From positions 14,526,001 to 14,590,000 of the forward strand of contig JAZBRS010000054.1 in the NCBI GenBank assembly GCA_037176725.1: 64,000 bases of DNA, given 5' to 3'. A program made the translations under genes and the position numbers. This DNA comes from Posidonia oceanica. Lineage: Eukaryota; Streptophyta; Magnoliopsida; Alismatales; Posidoniaceae. The notes beneath the pieces were generated by a model that was not told the origin of the DNA, searched no databases, and saw only the letters and a list, made by a program, of their open reading frames with translations. Below, one piece after another: positions 32,181 to 44,000 of the stretch (position 1 is the first letter of the stretch; each line of letters begins with the position of its first letter).

Positions 32181-33642
32181 TCGCAGGTATGTAGTCATTG
32201 ACAACAAGTAGAAGCTGAGACTGAAAATGTAGTTCCACATGCAATCTAGCAAAGTGATAACAGAACATAGCAATTAAGCATTGATAAGCAAGGGGATTCT
32301 GCAGCAGTTTTGCGGACACGGGGGCGAGGGCCGGCAGGAGATTTGGACCTGCGCAGCTCGAGTGGCGTCGATGTGCTCTGCTGGGGAGAGGTACTGTCTC
32401 AGGGCCGAAGCGCGTTGCAGAGCGGGGGAAATTGATAGGAAAAGGAATGATAGAAGAAGATGCATGTATGCATGATGCAGGTGATATGCTTATGAAGATG
32501 AGTAGTATGCTTGGATGAATGAGTATGCTTGGATAGATGAGTATGCTTGGATAGATGAGTATGCTTGGATGAATGAGTATGCTTGGATAGATGAGTATGC
32601 TTGGATGCCCTCAGCATACGGAGTGCTTTGGTGCCTGCTGCAAAGGAAGGGAGTGGTCCCTGACTCACTGGGCCCTACCTAGACTCTTGGCTTGTTGGTG
32701 GCGCTCCGGAACAGATGTTGGCATTGTACAGGTGGTGGTGTGGTGAGGACAGGCTATTGGCCAAACTCTCAGGACCTACACCTATTCTTTCAGCTCTCTT
32801 TTTTTTGATTGATTTCTCCCTCATAGGTATGCAGTCTTTCTCTGCCCCTAGCTAGGAGAAGGGTGAGTGTTTGCTCTTGAAGGGATGTGGTAGATTCTTT
32901 TAAGCTCGACATGCTGGGGATCTTTAGTGAAGCATGAGGGATAATGGTGCCTGTGTTTTTCGGGCTGTATTTTTTCTTCTTCTCTTTTTTTGTTGTGTTG
33001 TTTTTTTTTCTCTCTTTTTTTTTTGCTTGCTTTTTCCCCCTTTTTTTTTGGGGGGTTTTTGTTCTATCTCTTTTCTCCTTTTTTTTTTGCTTGTTGTTTT
33101 GCTTTTCTCTTTTTTTCAGGCTTTTGCTATCCCCATTTTGGTGGCAAAAGGAGGTGTTCGACATGTAATGGATCTAGGCTTTGGGTCTGCTGTGTGATGG
33201 GTAGAAGGAGCAGGGTTAGACTGCACACCCCTATCTCTAGGGCCGGCTTCTGTCTTCGTCTTCTGTTCCTTGGATGTGCCCAAACCTAGGTGTCTACTCT
33301 CGCTTTTTCCAGACTCACATCCTAACATTTTTTCTCCCTCAGAGGTGTATGTCCTTGCGAGATTAGGCGGTTCGCCTGTCCTCGTTGGTGGTGGCTCCCT
33401 CACTAGCTAAGACATCTGAGTAGTGCCAGGTGAGGTAGGGTGACTCTTTCCAGAGCAGGCAAGCACTTCCAGTTTTCATCACCGGGCGAGGGATACAATG
33501 CTTGAGAGGATGACGATGATGATTTTGGAGAGAGAGAATGCAAGAGTTGAAAGGATGACGATGATGATTTGAATAGATGTGGCAAGAGGCGAGAATGCAA
33601 GTGCAAGTGGGAGAAGGGCATCTGCAACGGGGCCACTTTCGG
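32181..33642 (-). other. Spacer between integrase and accessory ORF of element A
   Basis: No ORF is supported. A small tandem repeat (GGATAGATGAGTATGCTT, about eight variants) lies at 32495-32610. A 190-bp T-rich run (32945-33120) is purine-rich on the element strand. Blocks GTGAGGACAGGCT, CCTACACCTATTC and AAGACATCTGAGTAGTGCCAGGTGAGG are shared with B and C. Such conservation in three diverged copies hints at a subgenomic promoter or intron. Confidence 0.45.
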
Positions 33643-34540
33643 CTACTGATAGTACTTCTTTAGATAGCAGAGGTTGACGGGCTCAGACTGCTCGACCCGG
33701 TCCATATCCTCAAGAGTTGCAGCGCCTCCCGAAAAGATCTGCTTGACCATAAAGGGGCCACGCCAGTTGGGTCGGAATTTCCCTCGACCGTCAGGCAAAT
33801 GAATGGCGCGCAAGACAAGGTCACCTGGTTGAAAGTTTCTGGGCTGGACCTTCTTCAGGAACGCTCTGGCCATCCACTTCTGATAGCAGTGAGCGTTGTG
33901 CATAGCTTGCAGTCTGCGCTCATCAATTAAGTTCAGTTGGATGCAGCGGTCTTCGACCCATTCTGCCTCTTCCAACTCAGCTTCTCGTAGGATCCGCAGA
34001 GAGGGGATCTCTACTTCAACAGGTAACACTGCTTCCATTCCGTACACCAGAGAGTACGGGGTGGCTCCTGTAGAGGTCCGGATTGATGTCCTGTACGCCC
34101 AGAGTGCGTATGGGAGCTTGTCATGCCAATCCTTGTGGGTTTCTGCCATTTTCTTCAGGATTTTGACAATGTTCTTGTTTGCAGACTCCACAGCTCCGTT
34201 CATCTGTGGCCGATAGGGCGAGGATCGATGATGCTTGATCTTGAGACTTTGCAGGAATTCCTCGATCCTTTTGGCAATGAAATTTGTGCCATTATCAGAG
34301 ATGACTGAGTGCGGGAGCCCATATCGGGCAATGATATTTATCTTGATAAATTTTTCTGTTGCCACAGCGGTGACTGTTCTGTAAGAGGCTGCTTCCACCC
34401 ACTTGGTAAAGTAATCGATCGCTACGAGAATGTAACGATGACCATTTGAAGCAGCAGGGTGGATGGCGCCAATGACATCGATCCCCTAGGTGGAGAAAGG
34501 CCACGGCGAGGACATGTTGTGCAGCTGATGTGGAGGGGCC
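33643..34540 (-). pseudogene. pol: Integrase core and C-terminus of element A, N-terminus deleted
   Basis: Beginning at the junction near 34540 the frame reads HQLHNMSSPWPFST, then a TAG at 34486-34488 where B and C have TGG, then GIDVIGAIHP. The 251-residue frame from 34398 has ISDNGTNF and ESANKN and a complete C-terminus ending CYLKKYYQ at 33643. The zinc finger is gone. The three acidic residues D, D and E are encoded, but the stop separates the first from its upstream frame. A protein from this region would be partial. Confidence 0.85.
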
Positions 34541-36014
34541 TTGCTGATTCTGCTGCTGATGCTGCTGACTGTTCTGCTGCTGAGGCTGCTGACAGCTCTG
34601 TTACTGATTCTGCTTTTTGCTCTGTTACTGCTGCTGCTTGCACTGCTGATGCTCCCTCCTCCGGGTCTTCCAGTGTGCTTGGGGAGGGTATGCCGGACCG
34701 ACGGCTGATTTGGGCATTGCCGCTCGCTATGCTGCTCGAATGAGGCATGTGTTGCACAAACCACCTAGACCCGCCTTCTGATCGGAGAGTAATGAGCTCA
34801 TCTGGTCTAGGGGAGTCCGGCGCTGCTGAGTCTTCTTCCAGGACCATGATAGAGGCATGGTCTTCTTGCAAAGGAGGGTCCGTAACCACGGCTTTCCCTT
34901 TCCTTTCTACGGCTTGATGCTCTGCCAGGTCTTCTGCTATCGACTTGATTTGTTCTTGATAGAGTAGCTCTAAGTCGGACATCCAAGAATCGACCTGGGC
35001 TTCTATCGCCACTCCTTCTTCCTCGTCCGAGGGGGAGTCGACGTAGTAGGCGCCGGGGGCCTGCGGCACTGGCCTGGCTGCAAGACGGATTGCTGCCCTT
35101 GAAATCTGCATGATCTGGTTCGCGGGCGCGTCCGATGGCGGCAACTCTGATGTAGAAGGCCCAAATAGACAAGTCAGCGGTGCCATAGACGGATATGCTG
35201 CCAGGGTCACTGTTGGAGAGTAGGCAGGGGTGCTCTTCAGAGGGCTCAAGGGCCCGAAGAGTGTAGTGCTCAGTTGGCCTTTTGTATCGGGCCGTAACTG
35301 AGAGAGTGCAGCCTCTGACGCCATGGGGTCTTGCCATGAGAGCTGCTGCTGGTTGTCGGGAGGATGCGAAGCGGACTGCGCCTGCTGCATTCCTGGAGAT
35401 GTGGATGCTAAAGCAGGCTGAGCCGCGCTGCTGACTGTATTGATTAACTGCCCCTCCAGAGATAGGGACAGTGGCACTGATGTTGCTGTGACCGCTGGTA
35501 GCATGCTTGCTTCTGCCAGAAGGAGTGTCTCTGACTCCTGCACTGCTGCTGTCTGTACTTGGGAAGCTGATGTGGCTGCAAAAGAGTGGGAACTTGCCAG
35601 TTCTGCCACAGGGCCTGCTGAGCTGCTTGCTGTTTCTGCCAGAGGAAGAGCTGAATAGATTGACTGTGTGGCCTCTGCTCTGATCACTGTTTCTGCTGTG
35701 CCGGTTGGGACTGCCTCTGTTGTGCCAGACTGCTTCTCATCCGAGTAGTAGTCCTCAACACACACCCAATCCTCTGTCGGTACCGTGTCTTGATCGTCGG
35801 TCGATCCCAGGGTTCCTGCACTGGTAAAGTTAGTGAGGTCTCTGGGAACGGCTGATTCTGGATTGTTGAGCTGAAAGCGGTGATCTTTGTTGGGCTTGGG
35901 TTCGTAGCCGAGGCCTTCAGATTTCTTCGCTCCACTGCTACGATCGGCTCTGCGATCCCCTGGCCGTGACGCCCGAGTGGCATACCTTTTATGTAACCCA
36001 CCTGTGACATACAT
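34541..36014 (-). pseudogene. pol: Protease-RT linker of element A, fused by deletion to integrase
   Basis: The 530-codon frame (34422-36014) enters with a short out-of-frame part, then joins the homologous frame at KSEGLGYEPKPNK and runs through VPTEDWVCVEDYYSDE and a Ser/Ala/Pro-rich linker to YYVDSPSDEEEG, DELITLRSEGGSRWFVQ and an Ala/Ser/Glu repeat (SAASAAEQ). Then it runs straight into the integrase region in another frame. In element B about 2.7 kb lies between the corresponding points (about 55250 to 52563). That is the missing RT, RNH, aRNH and zinc finger. Confidence 0.85.
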
Positions 36015-38187
36015 TCTCGACCATTCGAAAGGGGTTGCTGTGAACGGTCAAGGAGTTGACGCGTTCAAGATCAGGAATGAAGTTAACCGGCTCGCACCGA
36101 TTAACGCGATATAGGGCTTCAGAAGTCTCGGGGTCAAACGGGATAGATTGCGAAGACACGGGGGAGACTGCTTCGATCCGCTCCTTCTCAAAGTTCTCCG
36201 CCATGACGACAATGACATCATCGCCGCGACGGTACTTTATCATTCGATGGAGGGTCGAAGGAAGGACCTGATGCTTGTGGAGCCAAGGGCGCCCAAGCAG
36301 AAGATTGAAGTTCGGCTGCAAGTCGACGACATAGAATTCTACGACGAAGACAATCGGGCCAATAGCAAGAGGAGTAATCAGGATCCCTAGAGCGTCATGG
36401 TGAGTGTTGTCAAAAGCTGTCATTCCCTTCACGGCTGGCGTGATGTCCTCAGCTTTGAATCCGAGCTTGGTTGCAGTACGTAAGGGGCAGACGTTAAGGC
36501 CTGACCCATTATCAACCAGTGTTAGGGGAATGCGAAAGTTTTTGAACTGCACCGTGAGGAATAGGGGCTGGTTGTGATTAATCCCCGCCGGAGGTAGCTC
36601 ATCACTCGTAAAAGAGATGACCTGGGGCTTCGCAATCAACCCAACCATGCTCTCCAAGGCTGAAGGCTCAATGGACTGGGACACACGGGCAGCCTGGAAC
36701 ACGCGAAGAAAAGTCTCGCGGTGTTCGGTAGAGGTGTGGATCAAGTCCCAGATAGAAATGTCGGCTTTGACCTTCTTAAGCTGGGAGGTCAAGTCTGCCT
36801 TAGGTTGGCTCTTTTTAGCAAGCGGAGGGGTAGTTCTGGCAGGCTCTAAGGGGGTAGTGGCAGGAAGCTGGGTTACTACAGGTTGGGCAGGGATTTGGCT
36901 AGCTATAGGCTGGCTCGAGGTTAGATCTGCTATGGGTTGGCTAGAGGGTGGGGGCATAACAGGTCTAGGGGGAGTTGGCCTAATTGCCGGTGTTGGGGGC
37001 CTGTAAACCCTCCCCGATCGCGTTACTTCCGCGCACATCTCTGTGGCGTAGCTGTAAGGGACGCGATGGGTGTCCAGGGTCAAATCAATGACGACTGGAG
37101 CACGTGCTGCGAGCACAGGAGGGGTTACAGGAGGACCTACGGGGTACTGAGGTCTCTCTAGAGGGTATGGTTGTTGGGGTGGGAAGGCTGGGGTAGGTTG
37201 AGGTCTGCCTAGAAGGTGTAGCTGAGGTCGCCCTAAGAGGTGGATGGGGGAACTAGGCTGGGCCCTAGCTAGGAGGTGCACAGGGGATTGAGCCTGGGGA
37301 AGCACGGTGGGAGGCGCGAGAGGGCGCTCCGGCCTGGCACGCGGTCGGATCATGTGAATTCCCGACTCGGAGCCGGCAACTGCCGCGAGATAGAGATCTT
37401 GGGGGAAAGGCTCAGAGATGTCAGAGATGAGATCAGAAGGGTCTACCACAGAGGTAGCAGGCCCAGAAGAAAAGACAGAATGGATGCCTGAGGTTCCCGC
37501 CCCTCCCGGATAAGAGTGCTCCGGTAAGGGTTGGCGGGTGATGCCAGAATGAGGGGGAACAGCTGAGTGTGCAGATGCATGAGTGTGTGCTTGAGTGGAT
37601 GCCTCGTGCGTGTCGATCACAATCGTTCCCGATTCGATGAAGTCCTGAATAGCGTTCCGCAGGGAGAAGCAATTGTCCGTCGAATGCCCGGCGCTTCGAT
37701 GGAAATTGCAGAAGAGGTCCGGCCTAAACCAATGCGGCAGAGGACTTGGTGGCGGACGAACCTCCGGGAACTTTAGGAGCGATGCAACCTTTGGCAAGAT
37801 GACCGTGAGCGGTTCCACCAGTGGGGCGAATCTCCGCTTCTCAATGGGTGGCCTTCTTTGCCTCTGGTATGAGCCTTGCTGAACCGGTGCGGCAGGATAG
37901 ACCGGTCTAGCGGTGGTAGTGATGTGTGGTGTGTGTGGATTCCTAGGTGCAGGAGCGTACACCATCTGAGCTGGGGCAGGCCGGGATGGCAAGCGAACAG
38001 GCACAGCAGGGGAGTCGACGAATGCAACAGCGGTTTTCGGCGGGTCCTTCCTCTTCGGGCGGTTGTTGCTGCTGCCGCTGTTGTTGTTGTTGGAGGCGCT
38101 GCTGTTGGCACTGTTACTGCTGATCACTGCCTGCTTAGCGAACGCAGAGAGAGCTGGGAAGTTGCCACTCCGCAAAGAACTCTCCAC
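35989..38187 (-). pseudogene. gag: Gag C-terminus, zinc knuckle and protease of element A
   Basis: An open 732-codon frame. Asn/Ser-rich start, then a zinc knuckle of form C-x2-H-x4-H-x4-C at about residues 160-175 (CNFHRSAGHSTDNC), a Pro-rich region with repeated LLGRPQ, then the aspartic protease with LTLVDNGSGLNVCPL (D-N-G-S in place of D-T/S-G, as in this group) and LLLGRPWLHKHQ. The frame ends at 35989 by a frameshift just inside the G-patch-like segment: CHRWVT-stop here, CRRWGYEKG in B. The homologous reading goes on in a second frame (GYIKGMPLGRHGQGIAEPI) and then in the frame of the linker ORF. The upstream gag part is separated by a TGA at 38311. Confidence 0.8.
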
Positions 38188-39798
38188 GCGCGCTCCAGCT
38201 CTGATGAGTGCCGCAAAAGTAGTGACTGGTTGGATGCTAAGCAGAGCTCCGAGAGACGGCTGCGCCCCTTTGATGACAATCTCGATAGACTCCTCGTCAG
38301 AGGGTCTATCTCAAACCTGAGAGGCAAGGGCGCGCCAGCGGCCGACGTATTCCCCGAACGGCTCGCCAGAATTCTGCTTGATTGCGATCAAGTCCGCCCT
38401 CTTTGGGACCAGATCGAGGTTGAAGGAGTATTGTTCCAGGAACGCCTGACTGAGGTCGTTCCAAGTCTTGATGGCTGACATGTCAAGCGATGTAAACCAC
38501 TTGAGTGCCGGCCCGGTCAAACTCTTCTGGAACAAGCGGATCAGCAACCTCTCGTCAGCCTAAAGCTGAGCGAGATCACCGCAATACGCCTTCAAGTGTG
38601 CTACGGGGCAGCCCCTACCATTATACTTCTCGATGTCCGGGATCTTGAACTTCGGAGGGAGTACCGCCTCTGGAAAGCAGCAGAGGTCTCGGAATTGGTA
38701 GGTCTGGTGCTCAGTACCCTGCACTAGTCATAGTGCCTTCTCCAAGACGTCCATCCGATTATTGATGGGGTCTGGGATTGCTGCTGTAGGAGAGGGATCA
38801 GCAGGGGTAGCGAGCACATACGCCGGATGGGTCGCACCTAAGTGCTCCTCCGGATCTACCATAGCGTCGCCTGGTGGAGCAACGGGATGGCCGGCGTATC
38901 CGTGCTGGGGGACTGTGTATGCAGGAGTGTATGCAGGATGCTGGACTTGATGCAGAGGAGAAGAGTAGATGCCATGCTGTGCTGTGATGGGGGTAGGATG
39001 CCGGAGCACCAGTTGTTGTACAGGCGAGGTGCCAGACAACGAGCCAGTGAGGTACTGGGCTCCAGTCGGTCCAAAAGACTGACCACCAGAGGGAAGTGGA
39101 GCATGCTGTGCTAAGTGTTGTGCAGCGGGAGGCGGTAAACGAGCCCCCATCGTCGGAACCGTGAGCAGTTGAGACGATGGTCGAGGCGGAGGTGTGGAGG
39201 TCGATGCATGGAATGCAGGAATTGGCCTCAGAGGAACCTCAGGAATGACAGGAATAGAAGAAGGACGAACTGATAGAGCCATGCCCTGCAGTTTCTGGGC
39301 GAGCTCCATCAGGTGCTGGTACTGCGCCTCGGGTGTCTCGCCAGTGGGGACGCTGAAGTGCAGTGCCGGCGAAGGCTGAGAAACAAGTGGCACGGACACA
39401 GACTGTCCGGGAGGAAAGGATTCTACAGCAAAGGTCGCAGCGACGGTGGAAGGGATGTCGAAAGCGACGTATCCCTGGGATGGAGGGGGCAGTGGCGTCT
39501 CCGAAACGTGAGTAACGGTCGTCAAGATAGATTCGGCGACCGGATCCGGAGGAAGAGATGCTTGCCACTGTCCCGGGACGTACTGAGAACCTAGAGACAT
39601 CAGGGGAGGAAACCTTGGCGTCGGAGGGGGAACAAGGGGGACAGAAGGAGCAACTGGAGGGGCCGGAACGGAAACACCCTCCGTGACAGGAGCGAAAAGA
39701 GGCTCACTAACGTACTGGGCCATTGCTGACCTAGATCGTGTGAGAATAGGGCTGCGACGAGTGTTCAAGCGGTGAGTCCTAAGAGGAGCTATCGTCAC
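38188..39798 (-). pseudogene. gag: Gag N-terminal and capsid-like region of element A
   Basis: ATG at 39798 or at the downstream MAQYVSEP. A Pro-rich head of about 350 residues ends with a TGA at 38728-38730. The capsid-like part follows in frame: FKIPDIEKYNGRGCPVAHLKAY, a TAG at 38560-38562 (CAG in B), LLIRLFQKSLTGPALKWF, WNDLSQAFLEQYSFN and GEPFGEYVGRWRALASQV, which is the retrotrans_gag fold region. A TGA at 38311-38313 ends it. Three in-frame stops in a young element imply it used Gag from elsewhere or was mutated after insertion. Confidence 0.85.
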
Positions 39799-40986
39799 AA
39801 ATGTGGATAGCTCAGAGGGGGAATGGTCGCGAATGAAGTTGCAAAAAGGGTGTCAACGGGGGTCGGTACTCGAGCTCTGGCAAAGGGAAACTCGCTTTAC
39901 CGATCACGCTGACACAACAGAAGGAAATTAGAGCTAAAAGATGAATGATATGCATGCTTTCTAGTATGCCCCCCTCACCTAACTAGTGTGTCCTAGTAAG
40001 GTAGTCTACTTCGGGTATCCCTGGGTGTACGGGTCACCGACTCAGGTCAGAAAATTAGGTTCCCTGTCTAACTCCCGGCCCGAAGCTCAGGAAATGACAG
40101 GGTGGTGCGTTGGTGGCCTCTACCCCGCCAAAGCGTGGGTGGTACCCTCTACTAACACCGACACGACCCCCGGACGAGGGGGGACAGACCGACTGACTCG
40201 TGCCACGCCCAAAGCGGTGGAACAAGAAGCCGGGACAGTCCTTCGCAGACTAATAGGTGGACTCAAATGAGAAGAATGCTTGCCCTATATGATGCTTATG
40301 CAAATGCTTAAAGTCTTTTATCTTGCATATTTTATAAACAGAGGGAGTGAAGGATTGTTCAGAGTCTCTAGTTGCTCCTAGGAGTTCTTTTTACTTGCGG
40401 TTTTTAGTTAACCATGGGGAGAGCAAACAAGTCTCTACTATCCTAGGCATGGCATGTGCGAAAGGGAAGAAAATCAGTCAAGCATGGCAGGCAGACAATC
40501 ATACAACACAACAAAAGGCAAGTGCATGGCATGTGCAGGTGTTTGTGAGCATGATGGTGAAGAAAAACATTCATCGAGTCAAAAGGCATGCATGTGCGTG
40601 CGTAGTGACATAGCAAAGGTGTAAAAGAAGCATTCAACATTCAAAAAGCATGTATTGTTGCCAAACAAGTATGTAGACATGCAATGTGCGATAACTAAAG
40701 CAGTAATAAGCAAGTAAGGCAAGGAAAATAAAGACAAGTAAGCTGTAAAGGAAGTAAGAGCATAAGCAAGACAACAAGTAAATAAACAAGCAGAGAAGCA
40801 AAGCCAAGCGAAAGGGAGTGCAAACCAAGGCGAAAGAGGTGCAAAACCTAAGCAAAGTAGCCACAAAGCGACTTTCTAGGAGTTTGCACAGAAAAACGAG
40901 CAAAGCAGGCAAAGAAGGCGCACAAGGCAAGCAAAACTGCGAAAACAGGCGAGCGAAAAGCCGGGAACGAAAGCTGGAGTCTAGCA
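39799..40986 (-). other. Leader of element A
   Basis: About 1.2 kb with no supported ORF. The block 39960-40330 (AGTGTGTCCTAGTAAG, GTCACCGACTCAG, ACCGACACGA, GAGGGGGGACAGACCGA) is well conserved with 60735-61090 of element B although the rest is not. It probably holds RNA packaging or dimerisation signals; that is inference. The rest is rich in AAGCAAGC words. Confidence 0.6.
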
Positions 40987-41004
40987 TCCCCAGCAGAGTC
41001 GCCA
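40987..41004 (-). promoter_or_regulatory. Primer-binding site of element A
   Basis: The element strand reads TGGCGACTCTGCTGGGGA one base after the 5' LTR. It begins TGG, the complement of the tRNA CCA end. Ogre-type elements are known to use tRNA-Arg with a very similar site; I could not check the tRNA here. Confidence 0.75.
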
Positions 41005-41005
41005 C

Positions 41006-44000
41006 TGTAGCGATCCCGATCGGAATCAGGCTCGCTATTAGCGGCGATTGGATCCGAGGAAGAGGCTCAACTCGAAAACACTTAAAATCGAGGAGAAAAG
41101 AGAAAGATAAGACAAATCAGAGTCGCCACCATGTCCATTAACGGGAGACAAGGAAAACCGGGGGAAATGCATGAATTAACACGCAAAACCAAGCAAGAAA
41201 TGCAAAGCAAAGCAATGCAAAGGAAACAAATGCAAATGCATGCAAAAGAGATGACTCTAGCCTAGGATAAGGGCAGTATGGTCATTGCGGGCCAAAAGAC
41301 AGGGCAAGGACTCCTGTTACGTGCGGGGAAGGTGTTAGGCACCCCCGACACGCCCGAGAATCGGTCTTTCTAGGCTTACGCTCGCATACGCAGGGAAATG
41401 CAGGATTGAATGCCTATGTGCCTATGAATGCCTAAATGAATGCTCAAAGTGTGCTCTAAGTGGAGAGATGCAGGGCAAGGAAGTAAACGTGCTGTCTAAG
41501 TGCTCAGCTACGCTGTCCGTGTTCCGAACCGGGCGAAACCTGGCTCGTGAGAACTCCGGGCAGTAAGCATCACAGCCCTATATGCAAATGCAAGCAAAAA
41601 AAAGCAAAACAACGGCAAAACCATGCAATGCGATCGACATGCAAGAGAAAACGGCGTAAAGCACGCAAAACGAGGCGAAAAACAAGAAAGCGCGCAAAAC
41701 GGTGCAAAAGGACAAGGTCGGCACGCAAAACGGGCGAGAAAGCAAGGCGGCACGCAAATCGGTGCAAAAGGCGATGACGGGCACGCAAAGCTGTGCCAAA
41801 AACAGGGCGAGCGCGCAAAACGACGCGAAAGACAAAGCAGGCACGCAAAACGGTGCCAAGACGAGAGCGGGCACGCAAAACGGTGCCAAAAGCAGGGAGA
41901 GAAAACCTCGGAAAAAGCCGAGCGAATGCAAATGCAAGGAAAAGATTAGAAGCAGTAAAAGGAGAAGCGGAACAACGCATGTGTGAGAACAGGCGCTGTT
42001 CGGGGCCACACAGAGTAGGTGTGAAGACCTACAAAGGGGAGAGTGAGCAAACAGGGGGATTGCCACCTTATTTGCGACCATTTCCCGCTAAACCGTTCCA
42101 CAGTGTGTCTCGCACGCTGCCCAAAGCTCGCGATGCGATCGGATTGTGGAAAAGGGGGAAGAAAGTCACATTAAGTGGTGAATCCAGGGAAAACTCAACA
42201 CAAAACGCCCAAGAGTACGCGAAACAGGGATCTGAGTTGATAGACAAGAAGAGGAGGTCCTATTCTACATGCTCAAAGAGACAGAAATCGAAAACGAGGA
42301 AAACTATGCAAATGGCATGCAAATGAATGCAATGCAGGGGTTCAGGAGGACATACCTGGAAATCCGGGAGCCTGATCTGAGATCTGCTTGGTCCATGCTG
42401 AAGAGCGCTTCGCTGCGGTCGCCTGGGCAGCTTACTTGAGAAGATCCAACGGCCGGATCGGAAGATATCGCAGCTTCAAGGCAGGAAGGCCAGAACACGG
42501 GAGAAGAACAGATCTAGGTGTTCAGGAGGTCCTAGGGGTGTGCAAAAGGTTCTCCCAAGTGAAGGGGAGCTAAAGGGTGCTTAGTGTGTGCAAAGGGATG
42601 CTAAAATGCAAAGCTAAATGAATGCAGGATGCATGCAAGATGCAAGAAAAGACAAGAGGGGAATTTTTAGAAAAATAGAGGTTCAAATGCCATTTTTGAA
42701 AAGAGAAGGGGGCTAAATGCAAATTTTCAAAAAAGGATGGGGCCCACAGGAGAGAGTTTTGAAAACAGGAGAGGGCAGAGGGATATTTTGCAAAAGATTG
42801 GGCTCAGAAAGCTATTTTGAAAAGAGGGCATGCATTGGAAGAAGTTTTGAAAACAAATGGAAATCAGAGGGTAATTTTGGAAAAAAACTAGGGTCTAAAG
42901 TGTAAATTTTCCAGAAAACAGGGTTCTGGGAAGTCCGGGAATGCAAGTGGAGGGTCTACATGCAATTTTGTAAGCATAGGAGCTAAGATGCAACTTTAGG
43001 GGCAAAACAGTCTTTTTACATGATTTTTAAAGGATGCAAGGACCTATGTGTAATTTTTGAATCATGCAGGGGTCAAATATGCAATTTTATATGGTAAACA
43101 TGCTCTGAAATCAGAAGACAGGACTGATGTGCAATTTTTGGGAAAAACAGGGTTAAAAATGCAATGCATGGAAAACAGTTACTGCATATTTAAAATGGAC
43201 CTACATGCAAAAATGCAAAACCATGAGGTAAAATATGCAATGCAGTATGCAAAAATTAAAAATGAAACCTAAGTTACTACAGTGCACAGGACCTAGATGC
43301 AAAAACAACGAAATGCAGGGACACAGAATGCAATTTTATATGGTAAAAATGATGCATTTAAATGAACTGATTTAATACAGGACCTATATGCAAAAATGGA
43401 AACCAGAGGGGCTAAAACACAAAAAAATTACAGCTAAACAGCACAGTAAAAGGACTGGGATGTAAATACAGAAAAGCAGGAATAATTAAAGCAATTTTGC
43501 ATGGTTTTAAATTAAAAACTAAGCAGATTAAAAGGCATAAGGACCGGAATGCAAAAATGAAATAACTTAAGGCAGACATGCAATATTCACACAGAAACTT
43601 TATAATTGGAAAAATAAAGGAACAGTGACTTGCCGGCGATGGTAGGTACTATAGCAGTAAGCTACCGGACCTTAGCACCGCCGGCACAGGGGGCTTGTGG
43701 AGGCGCTGATCGGCGGGAGCTGGAGCTGACGTTCGTGCGGAGCTCCGGGGACCGTCGGGGCGACGTTCCGTTGGCTGGAGCATCGGGAAGAGCGGAGGTC
43801 GGCGCCGGAGAAGAAGCTCTGTCCGGCGAGTCGCGATCGGAGCAGGAAGGCCGGAGACTTGCTTCTGGATGGCGGAAAAGCAGCAGAGGAAGGAGAGAGA
43901 GCGGAGGAGGTGAAGAAATACCTGTTTTCGCGTCTAGTGCGTCCTCCCGACCTCAATAGTGTCGGAGCTGGCCGGCGGCGTCTGTCCGGTCGCTGCGATG

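Noticed and set aside
32934..33197. Phe-rich ORFs on the plus strand (membrane-like)
   Set aside because: Direct translation of a T-rich run; no homologue in the matching spacers of B and C.
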